DNA of 64,000 nucleotides from Nocardia anocheti (GCF_029675105.1 NZ_JAQQFV010000002.1:310001-374000), one strand, 5' to 3'; shown: positions 28,444 through 37,776, counted from the first letter of the stretch. Translations and numbers: made by a program. Notes: generated by a model not told the origin, from the sequence alone.

Positions 28444-30111
28444 TCAGCCCTTGGCGGCCTTGAGCAGGTCGGCCCTGGTGGTGAACTTGACCCGCGGCCT
28501 GCCCGCCGCCTTGCCCGCCGACTTCTCGGCCTGGTCGATGGTCTTCCAGCCCTTGCGGTCGACCAGATCCGGCTGACGCTGCGCGAGCAGGGCTTGCAGG
28601 GCGGCCCGGTCCCCGCTCGGCGCGGTGAGCTTGCCCGCGATGAAATCGCTGATCAGCGCCTCCACCGTCTCCTCGGCGTCGAGGCGGTTGGAGCCGATCA
28701 CGCCGCGCGGGCCACGCTTGATCCAGCCCGAGACGTACACGCCGGGAACCGGTTCGGTGGCCTCGATGACCCGGCCGTGCTCGCTGGGCACGGTGCCGCG
28801 CCGCTCGTCGAAGGGCAGCCCGGCGACCGGCACGCCGCGATAACCGATGGCGCGCAGCACCAGACCGGTCTCGAGCGTCTCGGTGCGGTCGGTGGCGGTG
28901 GCCACCAATTGCCCGTTCTCCTCGGTCAATTCGTTGTGCGCGAACTCCAGCGCGGTGACGTGCTCGTCGCCGTGCACGGCGGTGGGTGTGGCCAGGTAGC
29001 GGAACACGATGCGCTTGTGCGCCGGGTCCGGGGTGAGCTGTGAGTACTCCTGGGCCAGCTGGTATTTCAGCCGCAGCGAGGGCTCGATGTTCGCGTCGTC
29101 GAGCAGCGCCTGGCTGTGCGGGTCGAGGGTGAGCTCTGCCGGGTCGACGATCACGTCGACGTTCTTCATGTGCGTCAGCGCCAGGAACTCCGGCGAGCTG
29201 TAGGCCGCCTGCAGCGGACCGCGCCTGCCGAGGATCACGACCTCGCGGATGTTGCTGCGGCGCAGCGCGTCCAAGGCGTGGTCGGCGATATCGGTCTTGG
29301 CCAGCTCGTCGGGATGGGCGGTGAGCACGCGGGCCACATCGAGGGCGACATTGCCGTTGCCGACGATCACCGCGCGCTCGCCGGACAGATCGAACTCGCG
29401 CTCGGCGAAATCGGGATGTCCGTTGTACCAGGCCACGAACTCGGTGGCCGAGTGGCTGCCGGGCAGGTCCTCGCCGGGCACGCCGAGGCGGCGGTCGCTG
29501 GAGGCGCCGACGGCGTAGATCACCGCGTGGTGGTGCGCGAGCAACTCCGCGTGGTCGATGTGCTGACCGATCTCGACATTGAGGTAGTACTGCAGGGTGT
29601 CGCGGCGGAAGGCGGAGTCGAACATGTTCGCCACGCCCTTGGTGCCGGAGTGGTCGGGCGCGACACCGGCGCGGATCAGGCCCCACGGCGTCGGCAGGCG
29701 GTCGAACATCTCGACCTCGACATCGCTGCGGCGCAGCAGTTCGTCGGCGGCGTAGCAGGCCGCCGGGCCCGCGCCCACGATCGCGACGCGCAGGGTGCCC
29801 AGGTCCTTGGGCGGGCGCACCGGCGCGCTCAGTGGATCGAAGTTCGACTCGAGCGGGTGACGCTGGAACCAGGCGGCGTTGATCTCGCGGTATCTGGCCA
29901 GCGAGGCGAGCAGGTCGTCCTCGGAGAAGATGGCGTCCACCGGGCAGGCGTCGACACAGGCGCCGCAGTCGATGCAGGTGTCGGGGTCGATGTGCAGCAT
30001 CTCCGCGGTCGCGAACTCCGGCTGATCGGGAGTCGGGCGAATGCAGTCGACCGGGCACTCGGTGACGCAGCTGGCGTCGTTGCAACAACGCTGCGTGATG
30101 ACATAGGCCAT
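28444..30111 (-). CDS. fprB: Ferredoxin-fused NADP reductase (FprB)
   Basis: 555 residues. N-terminal 7Fe/8Fe ferredoxin (CCNDASCVTECPVDCI, CIDCGACVDACPVDAI) fused to a ferredoxin-NADP reductase (GAGPAACYAADELLR, TPWGLIRAGVAPDH, VIVGNGNVALDVARVL, YVSGWIKRGPRGVIGSN). This is the layout of mycobacterial FprB. It moves electrons between NADPH and ferredoxin. ATG at 30111 is fixed by the ferredoxin N-terminus MAYVITQRCC. Confidence 0.93.
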   Translation of the reverse strand: MAYVITQRCCNDASCVTECPVDCIRPTPDQPEFATAEMLHIDPDTCIDCGACVDACPVDAIFSEDDLLASLARYREINAAWFQRHPLESNFDPLSAPVRPPKDLGTLRVAIVGAGPAACYAADELLRRSDVEVEMFDRLPTPWGLIRAGVAPDHSGTKGVANMFDSAFRRDTLQYYLNVEIGQHIDHAELLAHHHAVIYAVGASSDRRLGVPGEDLPGSHSATEFVAWYNGHPDFAEREFDLSGERAVIVGNGNVALDVARVLTAHPDELAKTDIADHALDALRRSNIREVVILGRRGPLQAAYSSPEFLALTHMKNVDVIVDPAELTLDPHSQALLDDANIEPSLRLKYQLAQEYSQLTPDPAHKRIVFRYLATPTAVHGDEHVTALEFAHNELTEENGQLVATATDRTETLETGLVLRAIGYRGVPVAGLPFDERRGTVPSEHGRVIEATEPVPGVYVSGWIKRGPRGVIGSNRLDAEETVEALISDFIAGKLTAPSGDRAALQALLAQRQPDLVDRKGWKTIDQAEKSAGKAAGRPRVKFTTRADLLKAAKG

Positions 30112-30268
30112 GGGTGCGGATCCTCGAAATATGTGGTCGGTGGCTCGAGGCGGCAACGCGGGACGCCGGTGGCGGGGTATGCCATGGGCGCGTCCACGGT
30201 GACGCATCTTTCAGTGTGCCTCGAGTGTGACACCGACCTCACCTGTGGTCCGGATTACGGTGGTTCCC

Positions 30269-30760
30269 ATGGTGGCGACTCTGATCCTCATGCGGCACGG
30301 CAAATCGGCCTACCCCGACGGCGTCGACGATCACGACCGGCCGCTGGCCCCGCGCGGGCAGCGCGAGGCGGCGCTGGCCGGTGACTGGCTGCGCGCGACC
30401 CAGCCCCCGATCGACGCGGTGCGCTGCTCGACCGCCACCCGCACCCGTCAGACCCTCGCGGCCACCGGCATCGCCGCGCCGGTGGACTACACCGACGACA
30501 TCTACGAGGCGAATCCGCACACCCTCATCGAGCTCGTGCAACTCACCGACGACGCGGTGTCCACCCTGCTCGTCGTCGGCCACGTCCCCGGAATCCCCTG
30601 GACCGCCTGGGAACTGGCCTACAACCGCGACTCCGACCAGGCCACCGAACTCAGCCGCAAGTTCCCCACCTCGGCCTTGGCCGTGCTCGAATTCGACCGG
30701 CCGTGGGCACAGGTGGACCCGGGGTCGGGCGAACTGACGTTCTTCCACACCCCCCGCTAG
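30269..30760 (+). CDS. SixA-like histidine phosphatase
   Basis: 163 residues with the phosphatase motif LMRHGKSAYPDG at the start and the second His in VVGHVPGIP. SixA removes phosphate from His in phosphorelay proteins; small actinobacterial members have unclear targets. The ATG at 30269 starts just before the core motif. Confidence 0.85.
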   Translation: MVATLILMRHGKSAYPDGVDDHDRPLAPRGQREAALAGDWLRATQPPIDAVRCSTATRTRQTLAATGIAAPVDYTDDIYEANPHTLIELVQLTDDAVSTLLVVGHVPGIPWTAWELAYNRDSDQATELSRKFPTSALAVLEFDRPWAQVDPGSGELTFFHTPR

Positions 30761-30764
30761 GCGG

Positions 30765-30965
30765 CTACTTCAGCAGCTTGCCGCCGACCACGATCCCGAC
30801 GCCGAGCAGAGCCAGCAGGACGAAGGCGACGAAGCCGTTCGTCAGCCACCACACCACGCCGAGTACCAGCACCACCGGAGCCACCGCGATGGCGGTGATC
30901 ACGGGGCTCTCCTTGACCGTTTCCCACGCCGAACGGGCCCGGATCCGGTCGATGTCCTTAGCCAT
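30765..30965 (-). CDS. Small membrane protein, unknown
   Basis: 66 residues: a polar N-terminus (MAKDIDRIRARSAWETVKES) then two hydrophobic stretches (VITAIAVAPVVLVLGVVWWL and FVAFVLLALLGVGIVVGG). No known function. It ends 5 bp from the convergent SixA-like gene and is divergent from the VOC gene. Confidence 0.65.
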   Translation of the reverse strand: MAKDIDRIRARSAWETVKESPVITAIAVAPVVLVLGVVWWLTNGFVAFVLLALLGVGIVVGGKLLK

Positions 30966-31013
30966 GTGATCCAGACTACGTTTCTGTCGGTGGTCGGTGC
31001 CATGCTCGTGGTC

Positions 31014-31382
31014 ATGGATTGGAAAATCGAACTCGTTGCCATCCCGGTCACCGATGTCGATCGGGCCAAGGACTTCTACACCAGCATCGGTTTCAACGCC
31101 GATCACGACCACACGCCGAGCCCGGACATCCGGTTCGTCCAGCTCACCCCGCCGGGCTCGGGCTGCTCGATCTGTATCGGCCGCGGACTCACCGAGGCCG
31201 CGCCCGGCAGTGTCGAGGGCATGCAGATCGTGGTGACCAGCGCCGACACGGCCTACGAGCAGCTCGTGGCCGCCGGAGTGGACGCCACCCCCGTGCAGGA
31301 CATGCCCTGGGGCCGGTTCACCTTCTTCGCCGATCCCGACGGCAACCGCTGGGCGGTGCAGGAGCTGCCGAAGTACAACTGA
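31014..31382 (+). CDS. VOC family (glyoxalase-like) protein
   Basis: 122 residues, one VOC module pair: VAIPVTDVDRAKDFYTSIGF and WGRFTFFADPDGNRWAVQEL with the conserved metal-type positions. Substrate unknown. Start ATG at 31014 chosen for the family length; an ATG 12 bases upstream is an alternative. Confidence 0.82.
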   Translation: MDWKIELVAIPVTDVDRAKDFYTSIGFNADHDHTPSPDIRFVQLTPPGSGCSICIGRGLTEAAPGSVEGMQIVVTSADTAYEQLVAAGVDATPVQDMPWGRFTFFADPDGNRWAVQELPKYN

Positions 31383-31413
31383 ATTCGTTCGTCCCGTGAG
31401 AATTAGTCTTGCT

Positions 31414-31427
31414 TGGAGTTCACTCCA
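31414..31427. promoter_or_regulatory. MerR-type operator in the merR/AKR promoter
   Basis: TGGAGT-TC-ACTCCA is a perfect palindrome preceded by TTGCTT. MerR proteins that control aldo-keto reductase genes bind CTTGGAGT...ACTCC palindromes in long-spaced promoters. It lies 44 bp before the MerR gene. Confidence 0.6.
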
Positions 31428-31470
31428 GGTGGCTAGCGTCGACCTGGTTCCACGAGAAGGGACGAGCACG

Positions 31471-31935
31471 ATGGATCCGGACGCGACCGCACGGGCCGAG
31501 GGCACCGACGAAGAGCGCGAACGCCCCCGCTATTCGATCGGCGAGGTGGCCGAACGCTCCGGCCTGAGCCGCGACACGCTGCGCTGGTACGAGAAGATCG
31601 GGCTGATGGGCTACATCGGCCGCGACCACACCGGCAACCGCCGCTTCAGCGATCGCGACCTGGAGTGGCTGGCGCTGATCACCCGGTTGCGGCTGACCGG
31701 CATGCCGGTGGCCGACATGATCCGCTACGCCGAACTGGTGCGGGCCGGTGAGCAGACCTACCCGCAGCGGCTGGCGATGTTCCAGCAGACCAGATCCGAC
31801 GTGCTCGACAAGATCGCGGAACTCCAGCAGACCGTGGCGGTGCTCGACTACAAGATCGCGCTCTACCAGGGCCGATCCGAGGTCGAGCAACCCGCCACGC
31901 TCACCGCGTACACGAGCGAAGGAACCGATGTATGA
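31471..31935 (+). CDS. MerR family regulator
   Basis: 154 residues. DNA-binding part: SIGEVAERSGLSRDTLRWYE, KIGLM, then GNRRFSDRDLEWL; a coiled-coil dimer helix follows. No Cys metal pair is seen, so it is not a classic metal sensor. It overlaps the aldo-keto reductase start (ATGA) and probably controls both. Confidence 0.88.
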   Translation: MDPDATARAEGTDEERERPRYSIGEVAERSGLSRDTLRWYEKIGLMGYIGRDHTGNRRFSDRDLEWLALITRLRLTGMPVADMIRYAELVRAGEQTYPQRLAMFQQTRSDVLDKIAELQQTVAVLDYKIALYQGRSEVEQPATLTAYTSEGTDV

Positions 31936-32948
31936 GCACCACCGCGACACTGCCCACCACCGCCCTGGGCACCGACGGCCCGCTGGTCGGCACACAGGGC
32001 CTGGGCTGCATGGGCATCAGCGAGTTCTACGGTGACACCGACGCCGCCGAGTCGCGCGCCACCCTCGACCGCGCGCTCGAACTCGGCGTCACCCTCTTCG
32101 ACACCGCCGACATCTACGGCTCGGGCCACAACGAGGAGTTCCTCGCCGATTTCGTCCGGGCCAACCGGGCGGATCTGGTGATCGCCACCAAGTTCGGCAT
32201 CGTCCGCAAGGCCGACGACCCGTCCTACCGCGGTTTCGACAACTCCCCCGACTACATCCGCACCGCCGTCGAGGCCAGTCTGCGCAGGCTCGGTATCGAC
32301 ACCATCGACCTGTACTACGTGCACCGCCGCGATCCCCGGGTGCCGATCGAGGAGACCGTCGGCACGCTGGCCGAACTCGTCGCGGCGGGCAAGGTCAAGG
32401 CGCTGGGCCTGTCGGAGGTCACCGGCGACGAGCTGCGCGCCGCGCACGCGGTGCACCCGATCGCGGCCGTGCAGTCGGAGTGGTCGCTGTTCTCCCGCGA
32501 CGTGGAGCGCACGGCGGTGCCCGCCGCCGTCCAGCTCGGCGTGGCCTTCGTGCCGTACTCGCCGCTGGGCCGCGGCTTCCTCACCGGCTCGTTCCAATCA
32601 GCGCAAGACCTGGGCGACAACGACTTCCGACGCTCGCAGCCGCGCTTCACCGGCGACAACGCCGAGCGCAACGCCGCACTGCTCGCCCCGCTGGCCGCGA
32701 TCGCGCAGGCCCACGGGATCACCCAGGCCCAGGCCGCGCTGGCCTGGGTGCACGCGCGCGGCGAGGTGCACGGCCTGCCGGTGGTGCCGATCCCGGGCAC
32801 CCGCAAGCGCACCCGGCTGGCCGAGAACGTGGCCGCCGCGTCGGTGCGGCTCACCGCCGAGGAACTCGCGACCCTCGAGCCGATCGCCGGACAGGTGGCG
32901 GGCGAGCGGTACGCGGACATGTCCTTCACCTCCGCGGGCCGGGAGTAG
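31932..32948 (+). CDS. Aldo/keto reductase
   Basis: 338 residues, TIM-barrel NADPH reductase. Catalytic positions are seen in LFDTADIYGSGHNEEF (Asp, Tyr), VIATKFG (Lys) and YYVHRRDP (His). The NADP-binding end PVVPIPGTRKRTRLAEN is present. Coupled to the MerR gene by a 4-base overlap. Substrate unknown. Confidence 0.9.
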   Translation: MSTTATLPTTALGTDGPLVGTQGLGCMGISEFYGDTDAAESRATLDRALELGVTLFDTADIYGSGHNEEFLADFVRANRADLVIATKFGIVRKADDPSYRGFDNSPDYIRTAVEASLRRLGIDTIDLYYVHRRDPRVPIEETVGTLAELVAAGKVKALGLSEVTGDELRAAHAVHPIAAVQSEWSLFSRDVERTAVPAAVQLGVAFVPYSPLGRGFLTGSFQSAQDLGDNDFRRSQPRFTGDNAERNAALLAPLAAIAQAHGITQAQAALAWVHARGEVHGLPVVPIPGTRKRTRLAENVAAASVRLTAEELATLEPIAGQVAGERYADMSFTSAGRE

Positions 32949-33003
32949 ACCTGCCGCGCCGCGGTCCGGGCGGGCCGCGGCGCACCGGGCTAGCATCGCG
33001 GAG

Positions 33004-33789
33004 GTGAGCCAGCGCGTATGGATCGACAAGCAACACCCCGCGATCTACAAGGCCATGAGTGCGACGGCGGCCGAGATCCGCGCCGCCGCCGCGGCCGCGG
33101 GCATCGACCGGCGGTTGGTGGAACTGATCAACCTGCGGGTCTCGCAGATCAACGGCTGCCCCTACTGCCTGGACGTGCACGAGCACGCCGGGCTCGGGGC
33201 GGGCCTGAGCGCCCAGGAGATCGCGGTGCTGCCCGCCTGGCGGCGCGGCGGCACCTATTCCGACACCGACCGGGCCGCGCTCGGGCTGGCCGAAGCGGTG
33301 ACCACGCTGCCCGAGGAGGAGCGCACCGATCGGGAATACGCGATCGCGCGCGAGCATTGGTCCGAAGAACAGATCTCGGTGATCATCTGGATCGCCGTCG
33401 CGATCGGCGCGTTCAACCGCGTGTCGATCCTGAGCGCGCACCCCGTGCCGGTGCGGAAGGAGCGTAAGAAGATGACCGAGGCCCAGCCCGAATCCGAACG
33501 TCGCGTCGTCCGCAACGAGGACAAGAACCGCTACGACGTGTTCCTCGACGGCGAGCTCGCTGGCTTCGCCGAATACGTCGAACGGGGCGAGGACACCGAT
33601 TTCGTGCACACCGAGATCGACGGCGCGTTCTCGGGCAAGGGCCTGGGCGGGGTGCTCGCGCGCCTGGCCATCGAGGACGTGATCGCGCGCGGGCGCACCA
33701 TCACCGCGCACTGCCCGTTCATCCGCGGCTACCTCGACAAGCACCCGGAGTACGACGCGCACGTGGTGGGCAAGGGCATCGCGAAGTGA
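33004..33789 (+). CDS. AhpD-like / GNAT fusion protein
   Basis: 261 residues in one frame. The first part (about 1-150) is an AhpD-type peroxidase/carboxymuconolactone fold with the CxxC site INGCPYCLDVHEHAGL. The second part (about 165-260) is a short YidJ-type acetyltransferase (RYDVFLDGELAGFAEYVERG, AFSGKGLGGVLARLA, HCPFIRGYLDKHPEY). No stop separates them. An internal ATG (33472, residue 157) has AGGAG nine bases upstream, so a free acetyltransferase may also be made. GTG start. It overlaps the pirin gene by 4 bases (GTGA). Confidence 0.82.
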   Translation: MSQRVWIDKQHPAIYKAMSATAAEIRAAAAAAGIDRRLVELINLRVSQINGCPYCLDVHEHAGLGAGLSAQEIAVLPAWRRGGTYSDTDRAALGLAEAVTTLPEEERTDREYAIAREHWSEEQISVIIWIAVAIGAFNRVSILSAHPVPVRKERKKMTEAQPESERRVVRNEDKNRYDVFLDGELAGFAEYVERGEDTDFVHTEIDGAFSGKGLGGVLARLAIEDVIARGRTITAHCPFIRGYLDKHPEYDAHVVGKGIAK

Positions 33790-34775
33790 GCGACCTGGAG
33801 GCCGATCCCACCGAGGCGCTGTGCGAACCCTCGCCCAGCCCGGGGCCGATCTCCGAGCTGTATCCGGCCAGGGAGGTCCCGCTCGGCGGGGTGCGCGGCG
33901 TGTACGTGGAACGCACCCTGCCGCAACGGGATCTGCCGACGGTCGGGGCCTGGTGCTTCCTGGACCGGTTCGGTTCGCCGACCGTCACCACCACCGGCGC
34001 CTCCCCCGACATCCTGCCGCACCCGCACATCGGCCTGCAGACGGTGACCTGGCCGTTCGACGGCCGGATCCGGCATCGGGATTCGGTGGGCTCGGATGTC
34101 GAGATCGAGCCGGGTCAGCTGAATCTGATGACCTCCGGTCGCGGCATCGCGCACTCGGAGTTCGGGGTGCCCGGCGCGGCGGCGGGCAACGGCCTGCAGT
34201 TGTGGATCGCGCTGCCCGAGGACGCCCGCGACGGCGACCCACACTTCGAGCAGCACCGCGAACTGCCGGTCTACGAGGAGCCGGGACTGCGGGCCACCGT
34301 GCTGATCGGCGCGCTCGGCGGCGTGGTCTCGCCCGCGCGGGCCTACACACCGATCCTCGGCGCCGACATCGCGCTCGACGCGGGCGCGCGGGTGCGGTTG
34401 CCGCTCGAGCGCGCCTTCGAACACGCGGTGCTGGTGGTCAGCGGAACCGTCGAGGTCGACGGGGTCGAGCTGAGCGCGGGGCCGCTGCTGTATCTGGGCA
34501 CCGATCGCGCCGAACTGGCACTGACCAGCACCGAGGGCGCGCACCTCGCGCTGCTCGGTGGCGAGCCGTTCGCCGAGGAACTGGTGATGTGGTGGAACTT
34601 CGTCGCGCGCACGCACGAGGAGATCATCGACGCGCGCGAGGCGTGGGAAGCCCGCGATACCAGCCGTTTTCCCACCGTGGTCGGTCACGACCCGGACGAG
34701 CGCATCCCGGCGCCGCCGCTGCCGCCGCTGCGGTTGAAGCCACGCAAACGCGCGACCGGCTGCGTCCACCGCTGA
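33786..34775 (+). CDS. Pirin family protein
   Basis: 329-residue cupin protein. Iron-site residues are seen in LPHPHIGLQTVTW and GIAHSEF. Pirins act as redox sensors or quercetinases. GTG start at 33786 overlaps the AhpD-GNAT stop, suggesting a shared redox role. Confidence 0.88.
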   Translation: MSDLEADPTEALCEPSPSPGPISELYPAREVPLGGVRGVYVERTLPQRDLPTVGAWCFLDRFGSPTVTTTGASPDILPHPHIGLQTVTWPFDGRIRHRDSVGSDVEIEPGQLNLMTSGRGIAHSEFGVPGAAAGNGLQLWIALPEDARDGDPHFEQHRELPVYEEPGLRATVLIGALGGVVSPARAYTPILGADIALDAGARVRLPLERAFEHAVLVVSGTVEVDGVELSAGPLLYLGTDRAELALTSTEGAHLALLGGEPFAEELVMWWNFVARTHEEIIDAREAWEARDTSRFPTVVGHDPDERIPAPPLPPLRLKPRKRATGCVHR

Positions 34776-34798
34776 TCCGTCGCGGCGCCGGGGCGCGC

Positions 34799-35275
34799 TC
34801 AGCCCTGGGCGAGCAGGGCGTCGAGCGCGCGGTAGCTGTCGTTGAGGCCGGTCTCCATGCCGGACTCGAGCATGCCCGCGCATTCCTCGGCGGTGTGGAA
34901 GACGCTGTCGGTAACCACCCTGGTGCGCCCGTCGCCCAGGTCGACGAAGGTGGTCGCGTCGATGGAGATGTGGGCGGGCATGCCGTCCCACTCGAAGGAC
35001 TGCACGATGCGCTGCTTCGGGGTGATCTCCCGGAAGCGGCCTTCGAAACCGTAGGCCTGGTCGCCTTCGTATTCGACGAAGCGCCAGTGCCCGCCCTTGC
35101 GGAACTCCCAGCGTTCGACGTCGAGTTCGTGGCCGCGGCCCCACCAGCGCGCGAGCTGCTCGATGCGGCTGTAGGCGGCCCACACCCGGTCCAGCGGGGC
35201 GTCGAATTCGCGTTCGATGTGCAGTTCGCGGTCCGAGGTGGAGGTGATGACCGCGTCCTTGGTGTCGGTACTCAT
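34799..35275 (-). CDS. SRPBCC/AHSA1-type protein
   Basis: 158 residues of the START-like ligand-binding fold: LHIEREFDAPLDRVWAAYS, WRFVEYEGDQAYGFEGRF, DSVFHTAEECAGMLESGME. Common as a partner of an ArsR-type repressor, as here (4-base overlap with 35272-35604). Ligand unknown. Confidence 0.87.
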   Translation of the reverse strand: MSTDTKDAVITSTSDRELHIEREFDAPLDRVWAAYSRIEQLARWWGRGHELDVERWEFRKGGHWRFVEYEGDQAYGFEGRFREITPKQRIVQSFEWDGMPAHISIDATTFVDLGDGRTRVVTDSVFHTAEECAGMLESGMETGLNDSYRALDALLAQG

Positions 35276-35604
35276 GACTCTGGCTCCGTTCGTCGCAGGA
35301 ATTCGTCGAGACGGTCCATCCGGGCTTCGAGCATCTGCCGATAACCCTGCATCCAGGCCACCTCCCGATCGAAGACGTGCTCGCCGATGCGGCAGTACCG
35401 CACCCGCCCACGCTTCTCGGTGACCACCATGCCCGCCGCCTCCAGCAGCCCGATGTGCTTCTTGATGCCGGTCAACGTCATCTCGAAGTGCTCGGCCAAC
35501 TCGCTGATACTGGCGGGCCCGCGCCCGAGCCGCTCGAGGATGCCCCGTCTGGTGGGGTCCGCGAGCGCCCCGAACGAGGCATCCAGGAAGTCATACTGAA
35601 CCAT
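35272..35604 (-). CDS. ArsR-type repressor
   Basis: 110 residues, winged helix: FGALADPTRRGILERLGRGP, ASISELAEHFEMTLTGIKKH. No clear metal-binding Cys pair. It shares a start/stop overlap with the SRPBCC gene, which it probably controls. Confidence 0.87.
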   Translation of the reverse strand: MVQYDFLDASFGALADPTRRGILERLGRGPASISELAEHFEMTLTGIKKHIGLLEAAGMVVTEKRGRVRYCRIGEHVFDREVAWMQGYRQMLEARMDRLDEFLRRTEPES

Positions 35605-35692
35605 CTAGTTCAGTATTGCGCGCACGACCCGGTGCGTCAAGACCCGAACCGGCGAGATCGCCGAATCCCTGGACTCAGGCCGGATTTGATTA

Positions 35693-35708
35693 CTACGCTT
35701 CGTCGTAG
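35693..35708. promoter_or_regulatory. Inverted repeat upstream of the flavin monooxygenase
   Basis: CTACG-CTTCGT-CGTAG lies 24 bp before the ATG at 35733. It looks like a repressor half-site pair; no dedicated regulator is adjacent on that strand except the divergent ArsR protein. Confidence 0.4.
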
Positions 35709-35732
35709 ACAACGACTTCGAGGGGGCACCGC

Positions 35733-36971
35733 ATGGAGGAAACCACCTGCTGCATCGTGGGCGGCGGACCGGCCGGGATGATGACCGGCCTGCTGCTGGC
35801 CAGGGCGGGCGTGCGCGTCACTGTGCTGGAGAAACACGCCGACTTCCTGCGCGACTTCCGCGGCGACACCGTCCACCCGTCGACCATCCGGCTGCTCGAC
35901 GAACTCGGCCTCAGCGACGAGTTCGCCCGGCTCCCCCAGACCGCGGTGACCACGATGCGGCTCTACGCGGGCGACCGGATGGTCGTCGCCGCCGACCTCA
36001 CCCGGGTTCCGGGCCGGTACCGCCACGTCGCCATGGTGCCGCAGTGGGACTTCCTCGACCTGCTGGCCCGCGCCGCCCTCGCGGAACCCAGCTTCACCCT
36101 GCGGACGCGAACGCGGGTCACCGGGCTGATCCACGAGTCCGGTGCCGTCGCCGGTGTCCGCTGTCGCGACGCCGACGGCGCCGAACAGAGCCTGCGCGCC
36201 GATCTCGTGATCGCCTGCGACGGCCGCGATTCCGTGACACGCGAGGCCGCCGGTCTGCGGCAGCGGCGCGAGGACGTACCGATGGACCTGTGGTACTTCC
36301 GCATCCCGAAGTCGGCCGACGACGGCACGGGCGGCGCCTTCCAGGGCCGCTTCACCAGCGGGAACTCCGCGGTGTGCGTCGACCGGGGCGACTACTACCA
36401 GACCGGCTACATCATCGAGAAGGGCAGCGACGCGGCGCTGCGGGCGGCGCACGAGGTGTGCTGGCTGCGCGAGCGGGTCGGCGAACTCTTCGGCTGGCCC
36501 GCGGCGGCGACCGCGGCGCTGCGCTCCTGGGACGACGTCGCGCTGCTCGAGGTGACCGTCGGGATGCTCGAGCAGTGGTCGGTGCCAGGTCTGCTCTGTA
36601 TCGGCGATGCCGCGCACCCGATGTCGCCGGTCGGCGGGGTGGGGGTGAACCTCGCGATCCAGGACGCCGTGGCGACCGCGCGCATCCTCGCCGCACCGTT
36701 GCTGGACCGCGCGGTGTCGCTCGCCGACCTGAAGAAGGTGCAGCGCCGAAGGATGTTCCCCGCGAGCTTCACCCAGCGCTCCCAGCGCGGCGAACACGAC
36801 CTGCTCATCACTCCCGCGCTGCGCGGAACACTGCACACCGCACCGCTGCCGCTACAGGTCATCGACGCCGCGCCGCCGCTGGCCGGGATCGTCGGCTTCC
36901 TCGGTGGAATCGGCCTCCGACCCGAGCACGCGCCGGATTTCGCCCGGCGTCCACGGGTCGCGGCCGGATGA
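35733..36971 (+). CDS. FAD-dependent aromatic-type monooxygenase
   Basis: 412 residues of the PHBH-like class. Motifs: CIVGGGPAGMMTGLLLARAG, CDGRDSVTREAAG, and GDAAHPMSPVGGVGVNLAIQ. These hydroxylate phenols or related rings; the substrate cannot be told. ATG at 35733 with AGGGGGC upstream. Confidence 0.87.
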   Translation: MEETTCCIVGGGPAGMMTGLLLARAGVRVTVLEKHADFLRDFRGDTVHPSTIRLLDELGLSDEFARLPQTAVTTMRLYAGDRMVVAADLTRVPGRYRHVAMVPQWDFLDLLARAALAEPSFTLRTRTRVTGLIHESGAVAGVRCRDADGAEQSLRADLVIACDGRDSVTREAAGLRQRREDVPMDLWYFRIPKSADDGTGGAFQGRFTSGNSAVCVDRGDYYQTGYIIEKGSDAALRAAHEVCWLRERVGELFGWPAAATAALRSWDDVALLEVTVGMLEQWSVPGLLCIGDAAHPMSPVGGVGVNLAIQDAVATARILAAPLLDRAVSLADLKKVQRRRMFPASFTQRSQRGEHDLLITPALRGTLHTAPLPLQVIDAAPPLAGIVGFLGGIGLRPEHAPDFARRPRVAAG

Positions 36972-37067
36972 TCATCCGATGACTTCCGATCCAGCCGCTC
37001 AGCGGTTAGGTTTGCCGCGACAAACGGGATGAATCGGTCCCGGGCGCGACAGCGGGAGGCTTACACG

Positions 37068-37688
37068 ATGAGGATCGGCACTGTGCTCGGAGCGGCGCTG
37101 CTGGCGGTGGGGATCACCCTGTCGGGAACCGGGATCGGCGCGGCCGACCCGACCCAGCCCGGCATCACGCTGCGCGGTGCCGACAAGGACGTGGACTACC
37201 GGGTCGGCGTCTCCGAGGATCGGCGCGCGGTCGTCACCACGCTCGACGCGGGCCGGTTCGAGCTCGCGCACGACGCGAAGGTCGTCACCGTCACCGATGC
37301 CTCCGGTGCGGTGATCGCCGCGCTGCCGATGGCCGTGCGGTTCGGCGAGCACACCGTGCCGCTGGCACCGCGGATCAATGAGACCGGCACCGAGCTGACC
37401 CTCACCCCGATCGGCGAATCCGACACTCCCGTGCGCGATATCAGCGCCCAGGAGCGGTTCTTCGCCGAGACCCAGCGGTTGCAGCCGCAGATCATCGAGG
37501 GCGCGGCGATCGGCGCGGCCATCGGTTTCGTGCTCGGCTTCCCGCTCGGCCTGTTCGTCCTGGACTTCATCACGGTGCCGGTGGCCACCGTCGCCGGTGC
37601 GGCGATCGGCGCGATGGCGGCCTACGCGCTGGCCGGTGGACAGCCCGCCGTCGACACCGCGCTCGCCTACGTCACCGGGGCGCCCTGA
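37068..37688 (+). CDS. Secreted protein with Gly-rich membrane segment, unknown
   Basis: 206 residues. Signal peptide MRIGTVLGAALLAVGITLSG with likely cleavage after GIGAA. The central part is a beta-rich domain; near the end Gly-rich hydrophobic segments (GAAIGAAIGFVLGFPLGLFV, then GAAIGAMAAYALAGGQ) look like glycine-zipper helices. ATG at 37068 has GGGAGG eight bases upstream. No family recognised. Confidence 0.7.
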   Translation: MRIGTVLGAALLAVGITLSGTGIGAADPTQPGITLRGADKDVDYRVGVSEDRRAVVTTLDAGRFELAHDAKVVTVTDASGAVIAALPMAVRFGEHTVPLAPRINETGTELTLTPIGESDTPVRDISAQERFFAETQRLQPQIIEGAAIGAAIGFVLGFPLGLFVLDFITVPVATVAGAAIGAMAAYALAGGQPAVDTALAYVTGAP

Positions 37689-37776
37689 CGGCCCGACACC
37701 GATCGCCCGCTCCGCTACCGTGGACAGCACGCGAACTCCGCGACCGGCGCCGGAGTCGCACGTTCGGGAGTGGGTG

